This document shows, piece after piece, positions 16,044 through 25,356 of a DNA stretch of 64,000 bases. The position numbers and the translations under genes are program-made. Below the pieces are notes generated by a model. That model saw only the letters and a list, made by a program, of their open reading frames with translations, ran no database searches and was not told where the DNA came from. Origin of the DNA: Nocardioides sp. YIM 152315 (GTDB lineage Bacteria; Actinomycetota; Actinomycetes; Propionibacteriales; Nocardioidaceae); the NCBI RefSeq assembly GCF_029210375.1, contig NZ_JARGER010000008.1, positions 1 to 64,000 on the forward strand, read 5' to 3'. Numbering within the stretch: the stretch's first letter is position 1; the number at the start of each line of letters is the position of its first letter.

Positions 16044-17535
16044 CCTCAACGTGGTCCTGCTCGTCGGAGCGGGGCTGCTGCTGGTCGCGGTCGCCGCGGT
16101 CCGGGTCTCGATCGGGGCCGGGCTGCCGAGCCTGCTGCTCTACCTCGCGATCGGCCTCGCGGTCGGCGAGGCGGGCCTCGGGATCGAGTTCGAGGACGCC
16201 GAGGTCGCCCAGGTGCTCGGGTCGGTCGCACTGGCCGTCATCCTCGCCGAGGGCGGCTTCACCACCGACTGGCGCACGGTGCGGCCCGTCGCGCCGCTCG
16301 CCGGGGTGCTGGCGACCGTCGGCGTCGCGATCTCCGTCGTGGTCACCTCGGCGCTGGTCTACGTGCTGCTCGACGTCGACGCGCGCACGGCGATCCTGCT
16401 CGGCGCGGTGGCGTCGTCGACCGATGCGGCCGCGGTGTTCGCCGTACTGCGCAGGATGCCGGTCCGCGGGCGGCTCCGGGCGACCGTCGAGGCGGAGTCC
16501 GGCTTCAACGACCCGCCGGTGATCATCCTCGTCACCGTCGTCGCCTCGAGCGCGTGGGCCGACGCCGACGGACTGGGGATCCTCGGGCAGGTCGGCTACC
16601 AGCTGGTGCTCGGTCTCGCCGTCGGCTACCTGGTCGCTCGGGCCGGCCGGTGGGTGCTGTCTCGCAGCGCGCTGCCTGCCTCCGGTCTCTACCCGATCGC
16701 GACGCTGGCGATCGCGTTCGTCGCGTTCGCGGTCGCCGGTGTCGCCGGTGGCAGCGCGCTGATGGCGATCTACGTCGCCGGGCTGACGCTCGGCAACTCG
16801 CGCCTACCGCACCGGGCCACCACCGAGAGCTTCGTCGAGGGCCTCGCCTGGCTGGCCCAGATGGGTCTCTTCGTCATGCTCGGGATGCTGGCCAGCCCGG
16901 CGCGGCTGCTCGACGCGCTGCCCGGCGCGCTGGTCGTGGGCGGCGCGCTCACCCTCGTCGCGCGCCCGGTGTCGGTGCTCGTGTGCGCGACCCCATTCCG
17001 GGTGCCGTGGCGTGAGCAGGCGTTCATCTCGTGGGCCGGGCTGCGCGGCGCCGTCCCGATCGTGCTCGCCACGATCCCGATGGCCGCCGGGATCCCCGGC
17101 GCGCACCGGATCTTCGACGTGGTGTTCCTGCTCGTCGTCGTCTTCACCCTCGTGCAGGGTCCGACGCTGCCGTGGGTCGCCCGGCGGCTCGGAGCCGCCG
17201 CCGACGCCAGCCCCCGGGAGGTCGCCATCGAGTCGGCGCCGCTGGAGGACCTCGACGCCGCGCTGCTCCAGTTCTCGGTCGGGCCGGGCTCCCGCCTGGC
17301 CGGCGTCGAGGTGGCCGAGCTGCGACTGCCCCCGCCCGCCGCCGTCTCCCTCGTCCTGCGCGGCGCCGAGATCTTCGCGCCCTCGCCGAGCACCGCGCTC
17401 CGCGTCGGCGACCACGTGCTCGTCGCGGCCGCCCGGTCCGAGCAGCAGCGCATCGAACAGCGCCTGCGTGAGGTCAGCGACGGCGGTCGCCTCGCCGGCT
17501 GGTACGCCACCCTCGACCAGAAGGCTCCCGCATGA
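16030..17535 (+). CDS. CPA1-family K+/H+ or Na+/H+ antiporter with TrkA_C domain
   Basis: 501 residues. About 12-13 transmembrane helices cover residues 1-380; the unwound-helix signature of the family is seen around SSTDAAAVFAVLRRM (about 135-149) and the ion-site-like ESGFNDPPVI (about 157-166). A cytosolic TrkA_C/RCK_C-like domain occupies about 400-475 (VGPGSRLAGVEVAELRLP, ALRVGDHVLVAAA). This architecture matches NhaP2/CvrA-type potassium/proton antiporters. The stop overlaps the ATG of the following decayed permease by ATGA. Confidence 0.9.
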   Translation: MDPADLNVVLLVGAGLLLVAVAAVRVSIGAGLPSLLLYLAIGLAVGEAGLGIEFEDAEVAQVLGSVALAVILAEGGFTTDWRTVRPVAPLAGVLATVGVAISVVVTSALVYVLLDVDARTAILLGAVASSTDAAAVFAVLRRMPVRGRLRATVEAESGFNDPPVIILVTVVASSAWADADGLGILGQVGYQLVLGLAVGYLVARAGRWVLSRSALPASGLYPIATLAIAFVAFAVAGVAGGSALMAIYVAGLTLGNSRLPHRATTESFVEGLAWLAQMGLFVMLGMLASPARLLDALPGALVVGGALTLVARPVSVLVCATPFRVPWREQAFISWAGLRGAVPIVLATIPMAAGIPGAHRIFDVVFLLVVVFTLVQGPTLPWVARRLGAAADASPREVAIESAPLEDLDAALLQFSVGPGSRLAGVEVAELRLPPPAAVSLVLRGAEIFAPSPSTALRVGDHVLVAAARSEQQRIEQRLREVSDGGRLAGWYATLDQKAPA

Positions 17536-17806
17536 TCACCGCCGTTCTCGCGGTCGCCGTCTTCGCGATCACCTACGGCCTGATCGTGAACGACGCTGGC
17601 GTTCTTCTTGCTGATCGGCAGCCTCGTCGAGGTAGGCGTGATCGGCGACGTGGGTGAGCTGGCCGCCGACGCCCCGGGCATCGCGGCCAAGGGAGGGTCG
17701 CCCGATCAGCTTCTGGAGGTTCACCAGGTACGGCGTCGTCGTCACCCTCGCCACACTGCTGATCTCGTGGGTCTACGTGTGGATCAGGTACTTCGTGCTC
17801 GCCTGA
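17532..17806 (+). pseudogene. Remnant of an SLC13/ArsB-NhaD-type permease
   Basis: Three pieces of one membrane protein survive in different frames. The N-terminus MITAVLAVAVFAITYGLIV begins at 17532; an internal piece FFLLIGSLVEVGVIGDVGEL lies near 17602-17661; the C-terminus ISFWRFTRYGVVVTLATLL...RYFVLA ends at a TGA at 17804-17806. Complete members have well over 400 residues, so most of the gene was deleted and the rest frameshifted. The original start still overlaps the antiporter stop (ATGA), showing that it was once a coupled gene. Family naming is from recalled motif similarity. Confidence 0.75.
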
Positions 17807-17868
17807 CCCCCGTGCTCTTGGCAACTCCTGCCATGGGCCGTCGTGCAGCCGGTCACTAGGTTCGTCGC

Positions 17869-18801
17869 ATGAGGGTCCTGCTCGCGCTCGGCGGCAACGC
17901 CATGACGAACGCCGACGGGCGTGCCCGCCCGGAGGACCAGATCGCCGCGGCGGGGGTCGCCATGTCCGCGGTCGCCGACCTGCTCGAGCACGACGTCGAG
18001 GTCGTGATCACGCACGGCAACGGCCCGCAGGTCGGCAACCTGCTCGTCAAGAACGAGCTGGCGGCCTCCGTCGTGCCCCCGGTCCCGCTGGACTGGTGCG
18101 GCGCGCAGACCCAGGCGACGCTGGGCTTCGTGCTCATGGACGCGCTCGAGGCCGAGCTCCGGCGGCGCGGCATCGACCGTCGTACGGCGGCGGTCGTGAC
18201 GCGCACGCTCGTCGACGCCTCCGACCCGGGCTTCGAGCGGCCGACCAAGCCGATCGGCCGGTTCCTGCCGGCCGAGGAGGCGGCGGTGCTGATCGAGCAC
18301 GGGGAGACCTGGGAGGACCGCGGGGCGAAGGGCTGGAGGCGCGTGGTCGCCTCTCCCGAGCCGCTGCGGATCCTCGACGCCCCGGCGGCCCAGGCGCTGG
18401 TCGACGCCGGCTTCGTCGTGATCGCCAACGGCGGCGGCGGCATCCCGGTCGTCGAGGAGGGCGGGTCGTTCCACGGGGTCGAGGCGGTCATCGACAAGGA
18501 TCTCGGTGCCGCGCTGATGGCGAGGTCCGTCGAGGCCGACGTCCTCGTCATCGGCACCGACGTGCCGCACGCCGTGCTCGGCTACGGCACGCCCGAGGCC
18601 CGCGACGTCGGCGTCGTGACCGCCGCCGAGATGCGGTCGTACGCCGCGGACGGTCACTTCGCCAGTGGCTCGATGGGGCCCAAGGTCGACGCCGCCTGCC
18701 GGTTCGTCGAGCAGGGCGGCGCGCGCGCCGTCATCACCGACCTCGCCCACATCTCCGACGCGGTGACCGGCGTCGCGGGCACGGTCGTCGTACCCAACTA
18801 A
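17869..18801 (+). CDS. arcC: Carbamate kinase
   Basis: 310 residues, the usual size. Amino-acid-kinase fold motifs: LLALGGNAM (about 4-12), [14 protein letters not shown] (about 46-59), [21 protein letters not shown] (about 183-194), [10 protein letters not shown] and SMGPKVDAA. The enzyme interconverts carbamoyl phosphate plus ADP with carbamate plus ATP. It is followed after 65 bp by a ring-opening amidohydrolase, so it may recover ATP or dispose of carbamate from ring cleavage products; no arginine deiminase genes are nearby. Confidence 0.93.
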   Translation: MRVLLALGGNAMTNADGRARPEDQIAAAGVAMSAVADLLEHDVEVVITHGNGPQVGNLLVKNELAASVVPPVPLDWCGAQTQATLGFVLMDALEAELRRRGIDRRTAAVVTRTLVDASDPGFERPTKPIGRFLPAEEAAVLIEHGETWEDRGAKGWRRVVASPEPLRILDAPAAQALVDAGFVVIANGGGGIPVVEEGGSFHGVEAVIDKDLGAALMARSVEADVLVIGTDVPHAVLGYGTPEARDVGVVTAAEMRSYAADGHFASGSMGPKVDAACRFVEQGGARAVITDLAHISDAVTGVAGTVVVPN

Positions 18802-18804
18802 CCC

Positions 18805-18845
18805 CGGCGGTTGAGGAGGTCGCGCAGCGACCGTCTCGAAAACCC
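18805..18845. repeat. Dispersed short repeat, degraded copy
   Basis: GGCGGTTGAGGAGGTCGCGC...GACCGTCTCGAAAACC is a copy of the family at 138-233 and 29616-29775. It lies between arcC and the amidohydrolase gene. Confidence 0.75.
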
Positions 18846-18866
18846 CGGAAACCGAAAGGAAACCTG

Positions 18867-19961
18867 ATGCCCAGCGCCATCGAAGTACGCAAGGTCCCGA
18901 TCCACTCGGTTGCCGACGCCAGCGAGCTCGCGAGGCTGATCGACGACGGCGTGATGGAGGCCTCCCGCGTCATCGCGATCATCGGCAAGACCGAGGGCAA
19001 CGGCGGCGTCAACGACTACACGCGGATCATCGCCGACCGCGCGTTCCGCGAGGTGCTGGTCGCCAAGGGCGCCGACGCCGACGCCGTGAAGCAGGTGCCG
19101 ATCGTGTGGTCGGGCGGGACCGACGGCGTGATCAGCCCCCACGCGACGATCTTCGCGACCGTCGACGCCGAGCCGACCGACGAGCCGCGGCTGACCGTCG
19201 GCTTCGCGATGAGCGAGCAGCTGGCGCCCGAGGACATCGGCCGCACCGCGATGGTCAGCAAGGTCGCGGACGCCGTTCGCGTGGCGATGGAGCGGGCGGG
19301 GATCACGGACCCGGCGGACGTCCACTACGTGCAGACGAAGACGCCGCTGCTGACCATCCACACCATTCGGGACGCGAAGTCGCGTGGCAAGACCGTGTGG
19401 ACCGAGCACACCCACGAGTCGATGGACCTCTCCAACGGCTGCACCGCGCTCGGCATCGCCGTCGCGCTCGGCGAGATCGAGATGCCGTCCGACGAGGACG
19501 TCATGCACGACCGCTCCCTCTACTCGTCGGTGGCCTCGTGCTCGTCGGGCGTCGAGCTCGACCAGGCCCAGGTGGTCGTGGTCGGCAACGCCCCGGGTGT
19601 CGGCGGCCGCTACCGCATCGGCCACTCGGTGATGGAGGACGCGCTCGACCAGGAGGGCATCTGGGAGGCGATCCGCTCCGCCGGTCTGGACCTCCCCGAG
19701 CGCCCGCGCACCGCGGACCTCGACGGCCGCCTCGTCAACGTGTTCCTCAAGTGCGAGGCCTCCCAGGACGGTCAGGTCCGCGGCCGCCGCAACGCGATGC
19801 TCGACGACTCCGACGTGCACTGGCACCGCCAGATCAAGGCCGCCGTCGGCGGCGTCACCGCGGCCGTCACCGGCGACCCTGCCGTCTTCGTGTCCGTCTC
19901 CGCCGCCCACCAGGGCCCCGACGGCGGCGGCCCGGTCGCCGCGATCGTCGACCTGGGCTGA
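18867..19961 (+). CDS. Ring-opening amidohydrolase (cyanuric acid amidohydrolase/barbiturase family)
   Basis: 364 residues, the length of AtzD/barbiturase enzymes. ATG 18867 follows GAAAGGA. The family's three-fold repeat is visible as Ser/Lys segments: [13 protein letters not shown] (about 39-51), VQTKTPLLT with [15 protein letters not shown], and [20 protein letters not shown]; the Ser residues of [12 protein letters not shown] and [13 protein letters not shown] fit the catalytic Ser-Lys triads. It hydrolyses an N-heterocyclic ring, either cyanuric acid to carboxybiuret or barbiturate to ureidomalonate; sequence by eye does not decide which. The pairing with carbamate kinase suggests nitrogen scavenging. 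Confidence 0.92.
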   Translation: MPSAIEVRKVPIHSVADASELARLIDDGVMEASRVIAIIGKTEGNGGVNDYTRIIADRAFREVLVAKGADADAVKQVPIVWSGGTDGVISPHATIFATVDAEPTDEPRLTVGFAMSEQLAPEDIGRTAMVSKVADAVRVAMERAGITDPADVHYVQTKTPLLTIHTIRDAKSRGKTVWTEHTHESMDLSNGCTALGIAVALGEIEMPSDEDVMHDRSLYSSVASCSSGVELDQAQVVVVGNAPGVGGRYRIGHSVMEDALDQEGIWEAIRSAGLDLPERPRTADLDGRLVNVFLKCEASQDGQVRGRRNAMLDDSDVHWHRQIKAAVGGVTAAVTGDPAVFVSVSAAHQGPDGGGPVAAIVDLG

Positions 19962-19978
19962 GGTCGGTCCCACCCCTC

Positions 19979-20010
19979 GCAGGAATCCCCGGTGCACCGG
20001 GGATTCCTGC
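19979..20010. terminator. Perfect hairpin after the amidohydrolase gene
   Basis: 14-bp perfect arms (19979-19992 and 19997-20010, GCAGGAATCCCCGG and complement) with a TGCA loop, 17 bp after the stop codon. Confidence 0.8.
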
Positions 20011-20040
20011 GCTTCTCGGGGGATGCAACACCCGAGAAGC
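20011..20040. terminator. Second adjacent hairpin
   Basis: Perfect 10-bp arms GCTTCTCGGG and CCCGAGAAGC around a 10-nt loop, directly abutting the previous hairpin. The two could serve the convergent genes on either side or belong to a repeat. Confidence 0.6.
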
Positions 20041-20095
20041 GAGGGGAGTCCCCGAGAAGTCCCGGTGAGGGTGCCGCGGGTGCCGGCGTCGGCGC

Positions 20096-20179
20096 TTCAT
20101 CAAGGGATGCGGGCGAAGCCGCGCCTCCCTGGGCGAGTTCACCACGGGAAGCGTGGCTTGACCTTCATCCCTTGATGAA
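20096..20179. repeat. Long-range inverted repeat
   Basis: Perfect 14-bp arms TTCATCAAGGGATG (20096-20109) and its complement (20166-20179) enclose 56 nt that contain weaker internal complementarity. It sits 25 bp before the CoA-transferase stop codon (minus strand). No gene is seen in 19962-20204. Confidence 0.6.
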
Positions 20180-20204
20180 ACCCCTCAGCGGCCCGCCCCC
20201 GGGC

Positions 20205-21362
20205 TCACGAGTCGAGCCACTCCCGGATGGACTCGTTGTGCTGCCCCAGCGTCGGGGGGGCGACGTGGGACGAGCGCCCCCCGGAGAACGGCTGGTCGTC
20301 GAAGCGGATCGGCGACCCCGGCAGGCGCACCTCTCCCTGGGTGGCGTGCGAGACCGAGAGCAGCAGGCCCTGCGAGAGCACCTGGTCCCAGCCGTAGACG
20401 TCGTCCATCGACCGGACCTTGCCCGAGGGCACGCCGGCCTCGGCCAGCAGCCCCAGCCAGTGCTCCGCCGGCGAGGAGGCGAAGAGCGACTCGATCCGCG
20501 ACACCAGGGCGTCGCGGTGGGCGACGCGCTCGGCGTTCGTCGCGAAGCCCTCCTCGGCGGGGTCCCACCCGAGGGCGCCGCACAGCGCGCGCCACAGGCC
20601 CTCCGACCCGCAGGCGATCTGCACGGGCGCGGTCTGCGTCGCGAACATGCCGTACGGCGCGATCGACGGGTGGTGGTCGCCCGCGAGACCGGGCACCTCC
20701 CCGGCGACGGTCCACCGCGTGCCCTGGAAGGCGTGGACGCCGATCATGCCGGCCAGCAGGGACGTCCGGACGACGCGGCCGCGGCCGGTGCGGGAGCGCT
20801 CGTGCAGGGCGGCGAGCACGCCGAAGGCGCCGTTCATCCCGGCGATCAGGTCGGCGATCGGCACGCCGACCTTGGTCGGCTGCTCGGTGCCGGTGATCGA
20901 CATCAGCCCGCCCTCGCCCTGCGCGATCTGGTCGTAGCCCGCCCGCTTGGCCTCCGGGCCGTCGTGTCCGAACCCGGTGATCGACAGCACGACCAGCCCC
21001 GGATTGAGCTCGTGCAGCCGCGAGACCGGGAAGCCGAGCCGGTCGAGCACCCCGACCCGGAAGTTCTCCATCAGCACGTCGGCCCGCTCGACGAGCCGCG
21101 CGAGCACGTCGCGGTCCTCCTCCGACTTCAGGTCGAGGACGAGCGACTCCTTGTTGCGGTTGGCCGACATGAAGTACGTCGACTCGCGCTCGTGGCCCTC
21201 GCCGACGAACGGCGGGCCCCAGCCGCGGGTGTCGTCGCCGCTGGGCGACTCGATCTTGATGACCCGGGCGCCCATGTCGCCGAGCATCATGCCGGCGTGC
21301 GGTCCGGCGAGCGCGCGGGTCAGGTCGAGGACGACGAGGTCGGAGAGAGGTCCTTCATCCAT
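20205..21362 (-). CDS. CaiB/BaiF-family CoA-transferase
   Basis: 385 residues from ATG 21362; a GTG three codons earlier is possible. Family III CoA-transferase motifs: LVVLDLTRALAGPHAGMMLG (about 8-27), DMGARVIKIESPSGD, NRNKESLVLDLKSEEDR, LMENFRVGVLDRLG, and the catalytic Asp in AGYDQIAQGEGGLMSITG. It would move CoA between carboxylic acids. It is followed on the same strand by no partner, so the acids are unknown. Confidence 0.93.
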   Translation of the reverse strand: MDEGPLSDLVVLDLTRALAGPHAGMMLGDMGARVIKIESPSGDDTRGWGPPFVGEGHERESTYFMSANRNKESLVLDLKSEEDRDVLARLVERADVLMENFRVGVLDRLGFPVSRLHELNPGLVVLSITGFGHDGPEAKRAGYDQIAQGEGGLMSITGTEQPTKVGVPIADLIAGMNGAFGVLAALHERSRTGRGRVVRTSLLAGMIGVHAFQGTRWTVAGEVPGLAGDHHPSIAPYGMFATQTAPVQIACGSEGLWRALCGALGWDPAEEGFATNAERVAHRDALVSRIESLFASSPAEHWLGLLAEAGVPSGKVRSMDDVYGWDQVLSQGLLLSVSHATQGEVRLPGSPIRFDDQPFSGGRSSHVAPPTLGQHNESIREWLDS

Positions 21363-21424
21363 GACCGGCACGCTACCCAGCCCGACGGCTCCGTCCTACG
21401 GCGAGAGGTGACAACCGGAGGCGG

Positions 21425-22015
21425 TCAGGACTGCCACATCCACTCCATCTCGGCGACGGTCCGGTCCCGCGTCTCCTGCCCGGCGAGCAGCTGGACGACG
21501 TGCAGCGCGAGGTCGACACCGGCCGAGACGCCACCCGAGGTGAGGATGTTGTCGCTGCTGCGCACGAAGCGCTGGCCGCGGATCACCTTGGTGCTCGGCG
21601 AGATCGCCGCGAGCTCGTCGTACGCGTCGTGGTGCGTGGTCGCCGACCGTCGCGCGAGGAGCCCCGCGGCCCCGAGCACGAGCGCGCCGGTGCACACCGA
21701 CATCAGGAGCTCGACCTCGGCCGCGCGGTCGCGCACCCACGCCAGCACCTCGTCGTCCTTCGTCAGCGCCCGCGACCCGGCGCCGCCCGGCACCACGACG
21801 AGGTCTGGGATCGGCGCGTCGGAGAGCGAGTACGTCGGCAGCACGGTGAACCCGCCGCGACCGGTCACCGGCCCGTCGCCGACGCCCACCGAGAACACCG
21901 AGAACGGGTTGCCCTCGCCGAGCTCGCCCGCCACGTTGAAGACCTCGTAGGGGCCGGCGAAGTCGAGCACCTCCATGTCGTCGAAGGCGAGGATGGCGAC
22001 GGTCCGATGGCTCAC
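21425..22015 (-). CDS. DJ-1/PfpI family protein
   Basis: 196 residues, GTG start at 22015. VAILAFDDMEVLDFAGPYEV opens the fold; VVPGGAG and the nucleophile elbow LMSVCTGALVLGAAGLL (Cys about 103) are present, followed by HHDAYDEL and TSGGVSAGVDLALHVVQLLAG. The lack of a C-terminal HTH separates it from GATase-AraC regulators, although the sequence resembles their amidase-like domain. Possibly an isonitrile hydratase-like or deglycase-like protein; function unproven. Confidence 0.88.
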   Translation of the reverse strand: MSHRTVAILAFDDMEVLDFAGPYEVFNVAGELGEGNPFSVFSVGVGDGPVTGRGGFTVLPTYSLSDAPIPDLVVVPGGAGSRALTKDDEVLAWVRDRAAEVELLMSVCTGALVLGAAGLLARRSATTHHDAYDELAAISPSTKVIRGQRFVRSSDNILTSGGVSAGVDLALHVVQLLAGQETRDRTVAEMEWMWQS

Positions 22016-22061
22016 GGCCCCATTGTCGGGCGTTGTCGGCGCGGTCTGGTCGAATGGCCAC

Positions 22062-25000
22062 ATGGCGACCGCGACACCGGAGACGACGTACCACCTCGTG
22101 CGTCCCGACGCCGCCGTCACGGTCCCGACACTCGACGAGCACCAGCAGCGGGTCGTCGACCACGCCGGCGGGCCGCTGCTCGTCCTGGCCGGGCCGGGCA
22201 CCGGCAAGACGACGACGCTGGTCGAGACGATCGTCGACCGGATCGACCGCGGCGGCGCGCGGCCCGACGAGGTCCTGGCGCTGACCTTCTCCCGCAAGGC
22301 CGCCGAGCAGCTCCGCGACCGCGTGACGGCCCGGCTCGGGCGCACGATGTCGACGACGTTGAGCACGACGTTCCACTCCTTCGCCTACGCCCTGATCCGG
22401 CGCTACTCGCCGGCCGAGCTCTACGAGGCGCCGCTGCGCCTGCTCTCGGCGCCCGAGCAGGACGTCGTGCTGCGCGAGCTGCTCACCGACCACGCCGAGT
22501 CCGTCACCTGGCCCGACTCGCTGCGCAGCGCGCTCGGCACCCGCGGCTTCGCGCGCGAGGTCCACGCCGTGCTCTCCCGCGCCCGCGAGAAGGGCCTGGA
22601 CGGCGAGCGGCTCCGCGCGCTCGGGGAGGCCGAGGCGCTGCCGGAGTACGTCGCGGCCGGTCTCTTCCTCGACCAGTACCTCACCAACCTCGACTCCCAG
22701 GGCGCAACCGACTACGCCGACCTCATCCGCCGCGCGACGATCGAGGCCGAGGCCCATCGCGACGAGCTGCGGGCCCAGCTGCGGCACGTGTTCGTCGACG
22801 AGTACCAGGACACCGACCCCGGTCAGGTCGCACTCCTGCGCGCCCTCGCCGGCGACGGCCGCGACCTGACGGTCGTGGGCGACCCGCACCAGTCGATCTA
22901 CGGCTTCCGCGGGGCCGAGGTGCGCGGCATCCTCGACTACCCGACCGAGTTCCCCCGGGCCGACGGGTCGCCGGCCGACGTGGTGGCGCTGCGCACCACG
23001 CGCCGCTTCGGCCCCCGCGTCCTGGTCGCCTCCCAGCGGGTCGCGGGACGGCTCGCGCTGCCGGGCAGCATCCCCGAGGAGGCCCGCACGGCGTTCCTCG
23101 CCCCGGAGGCGACGTCCGGGCTCGGCGACGGCCGGGTCGTGGCGCGCACCTTCGACACCGAGCGCGCGGAGGCCGAGCACCTCGCCGACCTGCTGCGCCG
23201 TGCCCACCTCGAGGACGGCGTCCCCTGGCACGAGATGGCGGTGCTGGTCCGGTCCGGACGCAGCTCGATCCCGCCGCTGCGTCGTGCCCTCGGCGCGGCC
23301 GGCGTCCCGGTCGAGGTGGCCAGCGACGAGGTGCCGCTGGTGCGCGATCCCGCCGTGCTGCCGCTGCTCGACGCGCTGCGCGCCGTCGTCAACCTCGACA
23401 ACGATGACGTGGAGCAGGTCGACTACCTTGACCCGGCGCGTGTCGAGGCCCTGCTGCTCGGTCCGCTCGGCGGGCTCGACGCCGGCGACGTACGCCGCCT
23501 GGCCCGGCTGCTGCGCGCCCGCGAGAAGGAGCAGAGCAAGGCCCAGGACCGGCCGCCGCGGCCGTCGCGCGACCTGGTCCGGCTGGCCGTGGTCGAGCGC
23601 GGGTTCCTCGACGGCCTCGACGGACCCGAGGCCGGTCGCGCCCGCGCCCTGACCCAGCTGCTGCTCGACGCCCGCGAGCAGATGGTCTCCGGTGCGTCGG
23701 CCGAGGAGCTGCTCTGGACGCTCTGGTCGCGCACCGGCTGGCCCGCCCGGCTGCGGCGGTCGGTCGACCTCGGCGGCGGCACGGCGCGCCGGGCTCACCG
23801 CGACCTCGACTCGGTGTGCGCCCTCTTCGACGTCGCCGCCCGCTCGGAGGAGCAGCGCGACCACGTCGGTGTCCGGCCGTTCCTGGCCGGCCTCGTCCAA
23901 CAGCAGATCCCCGCTGACACGCTGGCCGAGCGCGGCGCCCGCGGCTCCGCCGTGCGCCTGCTCACCGCCCACCGCGCCAAGGGGCTCGAGTGGCGCCTGG
24001 TCGTCGTCGCCCACGTGCAGCAGGACGGCTGGCCCGACCTGCGCCGCCGCTCGACGCTGCTCCAGGCCGACCGCATCGGCTCCGACGGCGTCGTGCCACC
24101 GGTCTCCGCGCGTGAGCTGCTCATGGAGGAGCGCCGCCTGTTCTACGTCGCGTGCACCCGCGCGCGGCAGCGGCTGGTCGTCACGGCGGTCGCATCGGCG
24201 GAGGACGACGGCGAGCAGCCGTCCCGCTTCCTGGAGGAGCTCGGCGTCGGGATCGAGCGCGTGGTCGGCCGGCCGGGGCGCCCGCTGTCGAGGACCGGGC
24301 TGGTCAGCGAGCTGCGACGTACCGTCGCCGACCCGGCCACCAGCGAGCCGCTCCGCGAGGCCGCCGCCCGGCGCCTGGCCCGGCTCGCCGGGGCGAGCAT
24401 CGGCGGCCGACCGCTCGTGCCCAGCGCCGACCCGTCCACGTGGTGGGGCACCCGCGCCGCCACCCGCTCCGTGCAGCCGGTCCGTGACCCCGACCAGCCG
24501 GTGCCGGTGTCGGCCAGCGTGCTCGAGTCGATGATGGTCTGCCCCACGCAGTGGTTCCTCGCCCGCGAGGCCGGCGGCATCGCCCGCGCCCACCAGTCCG
24601 CCAACCTCGGCGAGCTGCTCCACGCGCTCGCCCAGCGCGTGGCCACCGGCGAGGTGGAGCCCGCGATCGACGTCCTCATGGAGCACGTCGACGCCGTGTG
24701 GGACCGGCTCGACTTCCGCACGCCGTGGTCGAAGGCGCGCGAGCACGAGCGCGTCCGCGCCGCCCTCGGCCGCTTCCTGCACTGGCACGTCACCAACCCG
24801 CGGCGGCTCGTCGGCACCGAGGCCCAGTTCTCGACCGTCGTCCGGCTCGACGACGGGGAGCAGATCAAGCTGACCGGGTACGCCGACCGCCTCGAGCTCG
24901 ACGCGGACGGCGACGTGGTCGTCGTCGACCTCAAGACCGGCCGCACCAAGCCCAGCAACAAGGCCGTCGAGAGCCACCTCCAGCTCGGCCTCTACCAGCT

Positions 25001-25289
25001 CGCAGTCGACCACGGAGCCGTCGCCGAGCTCGCCCCCGACGCCCATGCGGGCGGTGCGGAGCTCATCCAGCTCGGGCTCACCGACGGCGGCGAGACCGCG
25101 GTCGTGCAGTCACAGGACGTGCAGCCCGACGACGGCCCCGGTCGCGCTGCGCTGCGCGACCAGCTGCGCGCCACCGCGGGCATGCTGCGTACGGAGTCCT
25201 TCCCGGCCGTCGCCGGGCAGCACTGCCGCGACTGCGGGTTCGTGCCGATCTGCCCGATCAAGAGCGCGGGATCGGTGACCAACCAATGA
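22062..25289 (+). CDS. adnA: AdnA-like helicase-nuclease subunit
   Basis: 1075 residues from ATG 22062. UvrD-type motor: Walker A GPGTGKTTT (about 44-52), motif II VFVDEYQDT (about 245), HQSIYGFRGA, TAHRAKGLEW and ACTRARQRL. The C-terminal RecB-family nuclease shows VVVDLKTGR (about 950). Four cysteines typical of an AddB/AdnA Fe-S cluster are present: one in CPTQWFL (about 827) and three in HCRDCGFVPICP (about 1053-1062). With the next gene it should form the AdnAB end-resection complex that processes double-strand breaks in mycobacteria. The two genes are 67 bp apart. Subunit naming follows gene order in M. tuberculosis. Confidence 0.88.
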   Translation: MATATPETTYHLVRPDAAVTVPTLDEHQQRVVDHAGGPLLVLAGPGTGKTTTLVETIVDRIDRGGARPDEVLALTFSRKAAEQLRDRVTARLGRTMSTTLSTTFHSFAYALIRRYSPAELYEAPLRLLSAPEQDVVLRELLTDHAESVTWPDSLRSALGTRGFAREVHAVLSRAREKGLDGERLRALGEAEALPEYVAAGLFLDQYLTNLDSQGATDYADLIRRATIEAEAHRDELRAQLRHVFVDEYQDTDPGQVALLRALAGDGRDLTVVGDPHQSIYGFRGAEVRGILDYPTEFPRADGSPADVVALRTTRRFGPRVLVASQRVAGRLALPGSIPEEARTAFLAPEATSGLGDGRVVARTFDTERAEAEHLADLLRRAHLEDGVPWHEMAVLVRSGRSSIPPLRRALGAAGVPVEVASDEVPLVRDPAVLPLLDALRAVVNLDNDDVEQVDYLDPARVEALLLGPLGGLDAGDVRRLARLLRAREKEQSKAQDRPPRPSRDLVRLAVVERGFLDGLDGPEAGRARALTQLLLDAREQMVSGASAEELLWTLWSRTGWPARLRRSVDLGGGTARRAHRDLDSVCALFDVAARSEEQRDHVGVRPFLAGLVQQQIPADTLAERGARGSAVRLLTAHRAKGLEWRLVVVAHVQQDGWPDLRRRSTLLQADRIGSDGVVPPVSARELLMEERRLFYVACTRARQRLVVTAVASAEDDGEQPSRFLEELGVGIERVVGRPGRPLSRTGLVSELRRTVADPATSEPLREAAARRLARLAGASIGGRPLVPSADPSTWWGTRAATRSVQPVRDPDQPVPVSASVLESMMVCPTQWFLAREAGGIARAHQSANLGELLHALAQRVATGEVEPAIDVLMEHVDAVWDRLDFRTPWSKAREHERVRAALGRFLHWHVTNPRRLVGTEAQFSTVVRLDDGEQIKLTGYADRLELDADGDVVVVDLKTGRTKPSNKAVESHLQLGLYQLAVDHGAVAELAPDAHAGGAELIQLGLTDGGETAVVQSQDVQPDDGPGRAALRDQLRATAGMLRTESFPAVAGQHCRDCGFVPICPIKSAGSVTNQ

Positions 25290-25356
25290 ACACCCCACCA
25301 AGTTGCACGCTCCACTCGCTGCGCTCCCTCCGCGCACAACTCGTCGGGGACCCCGC

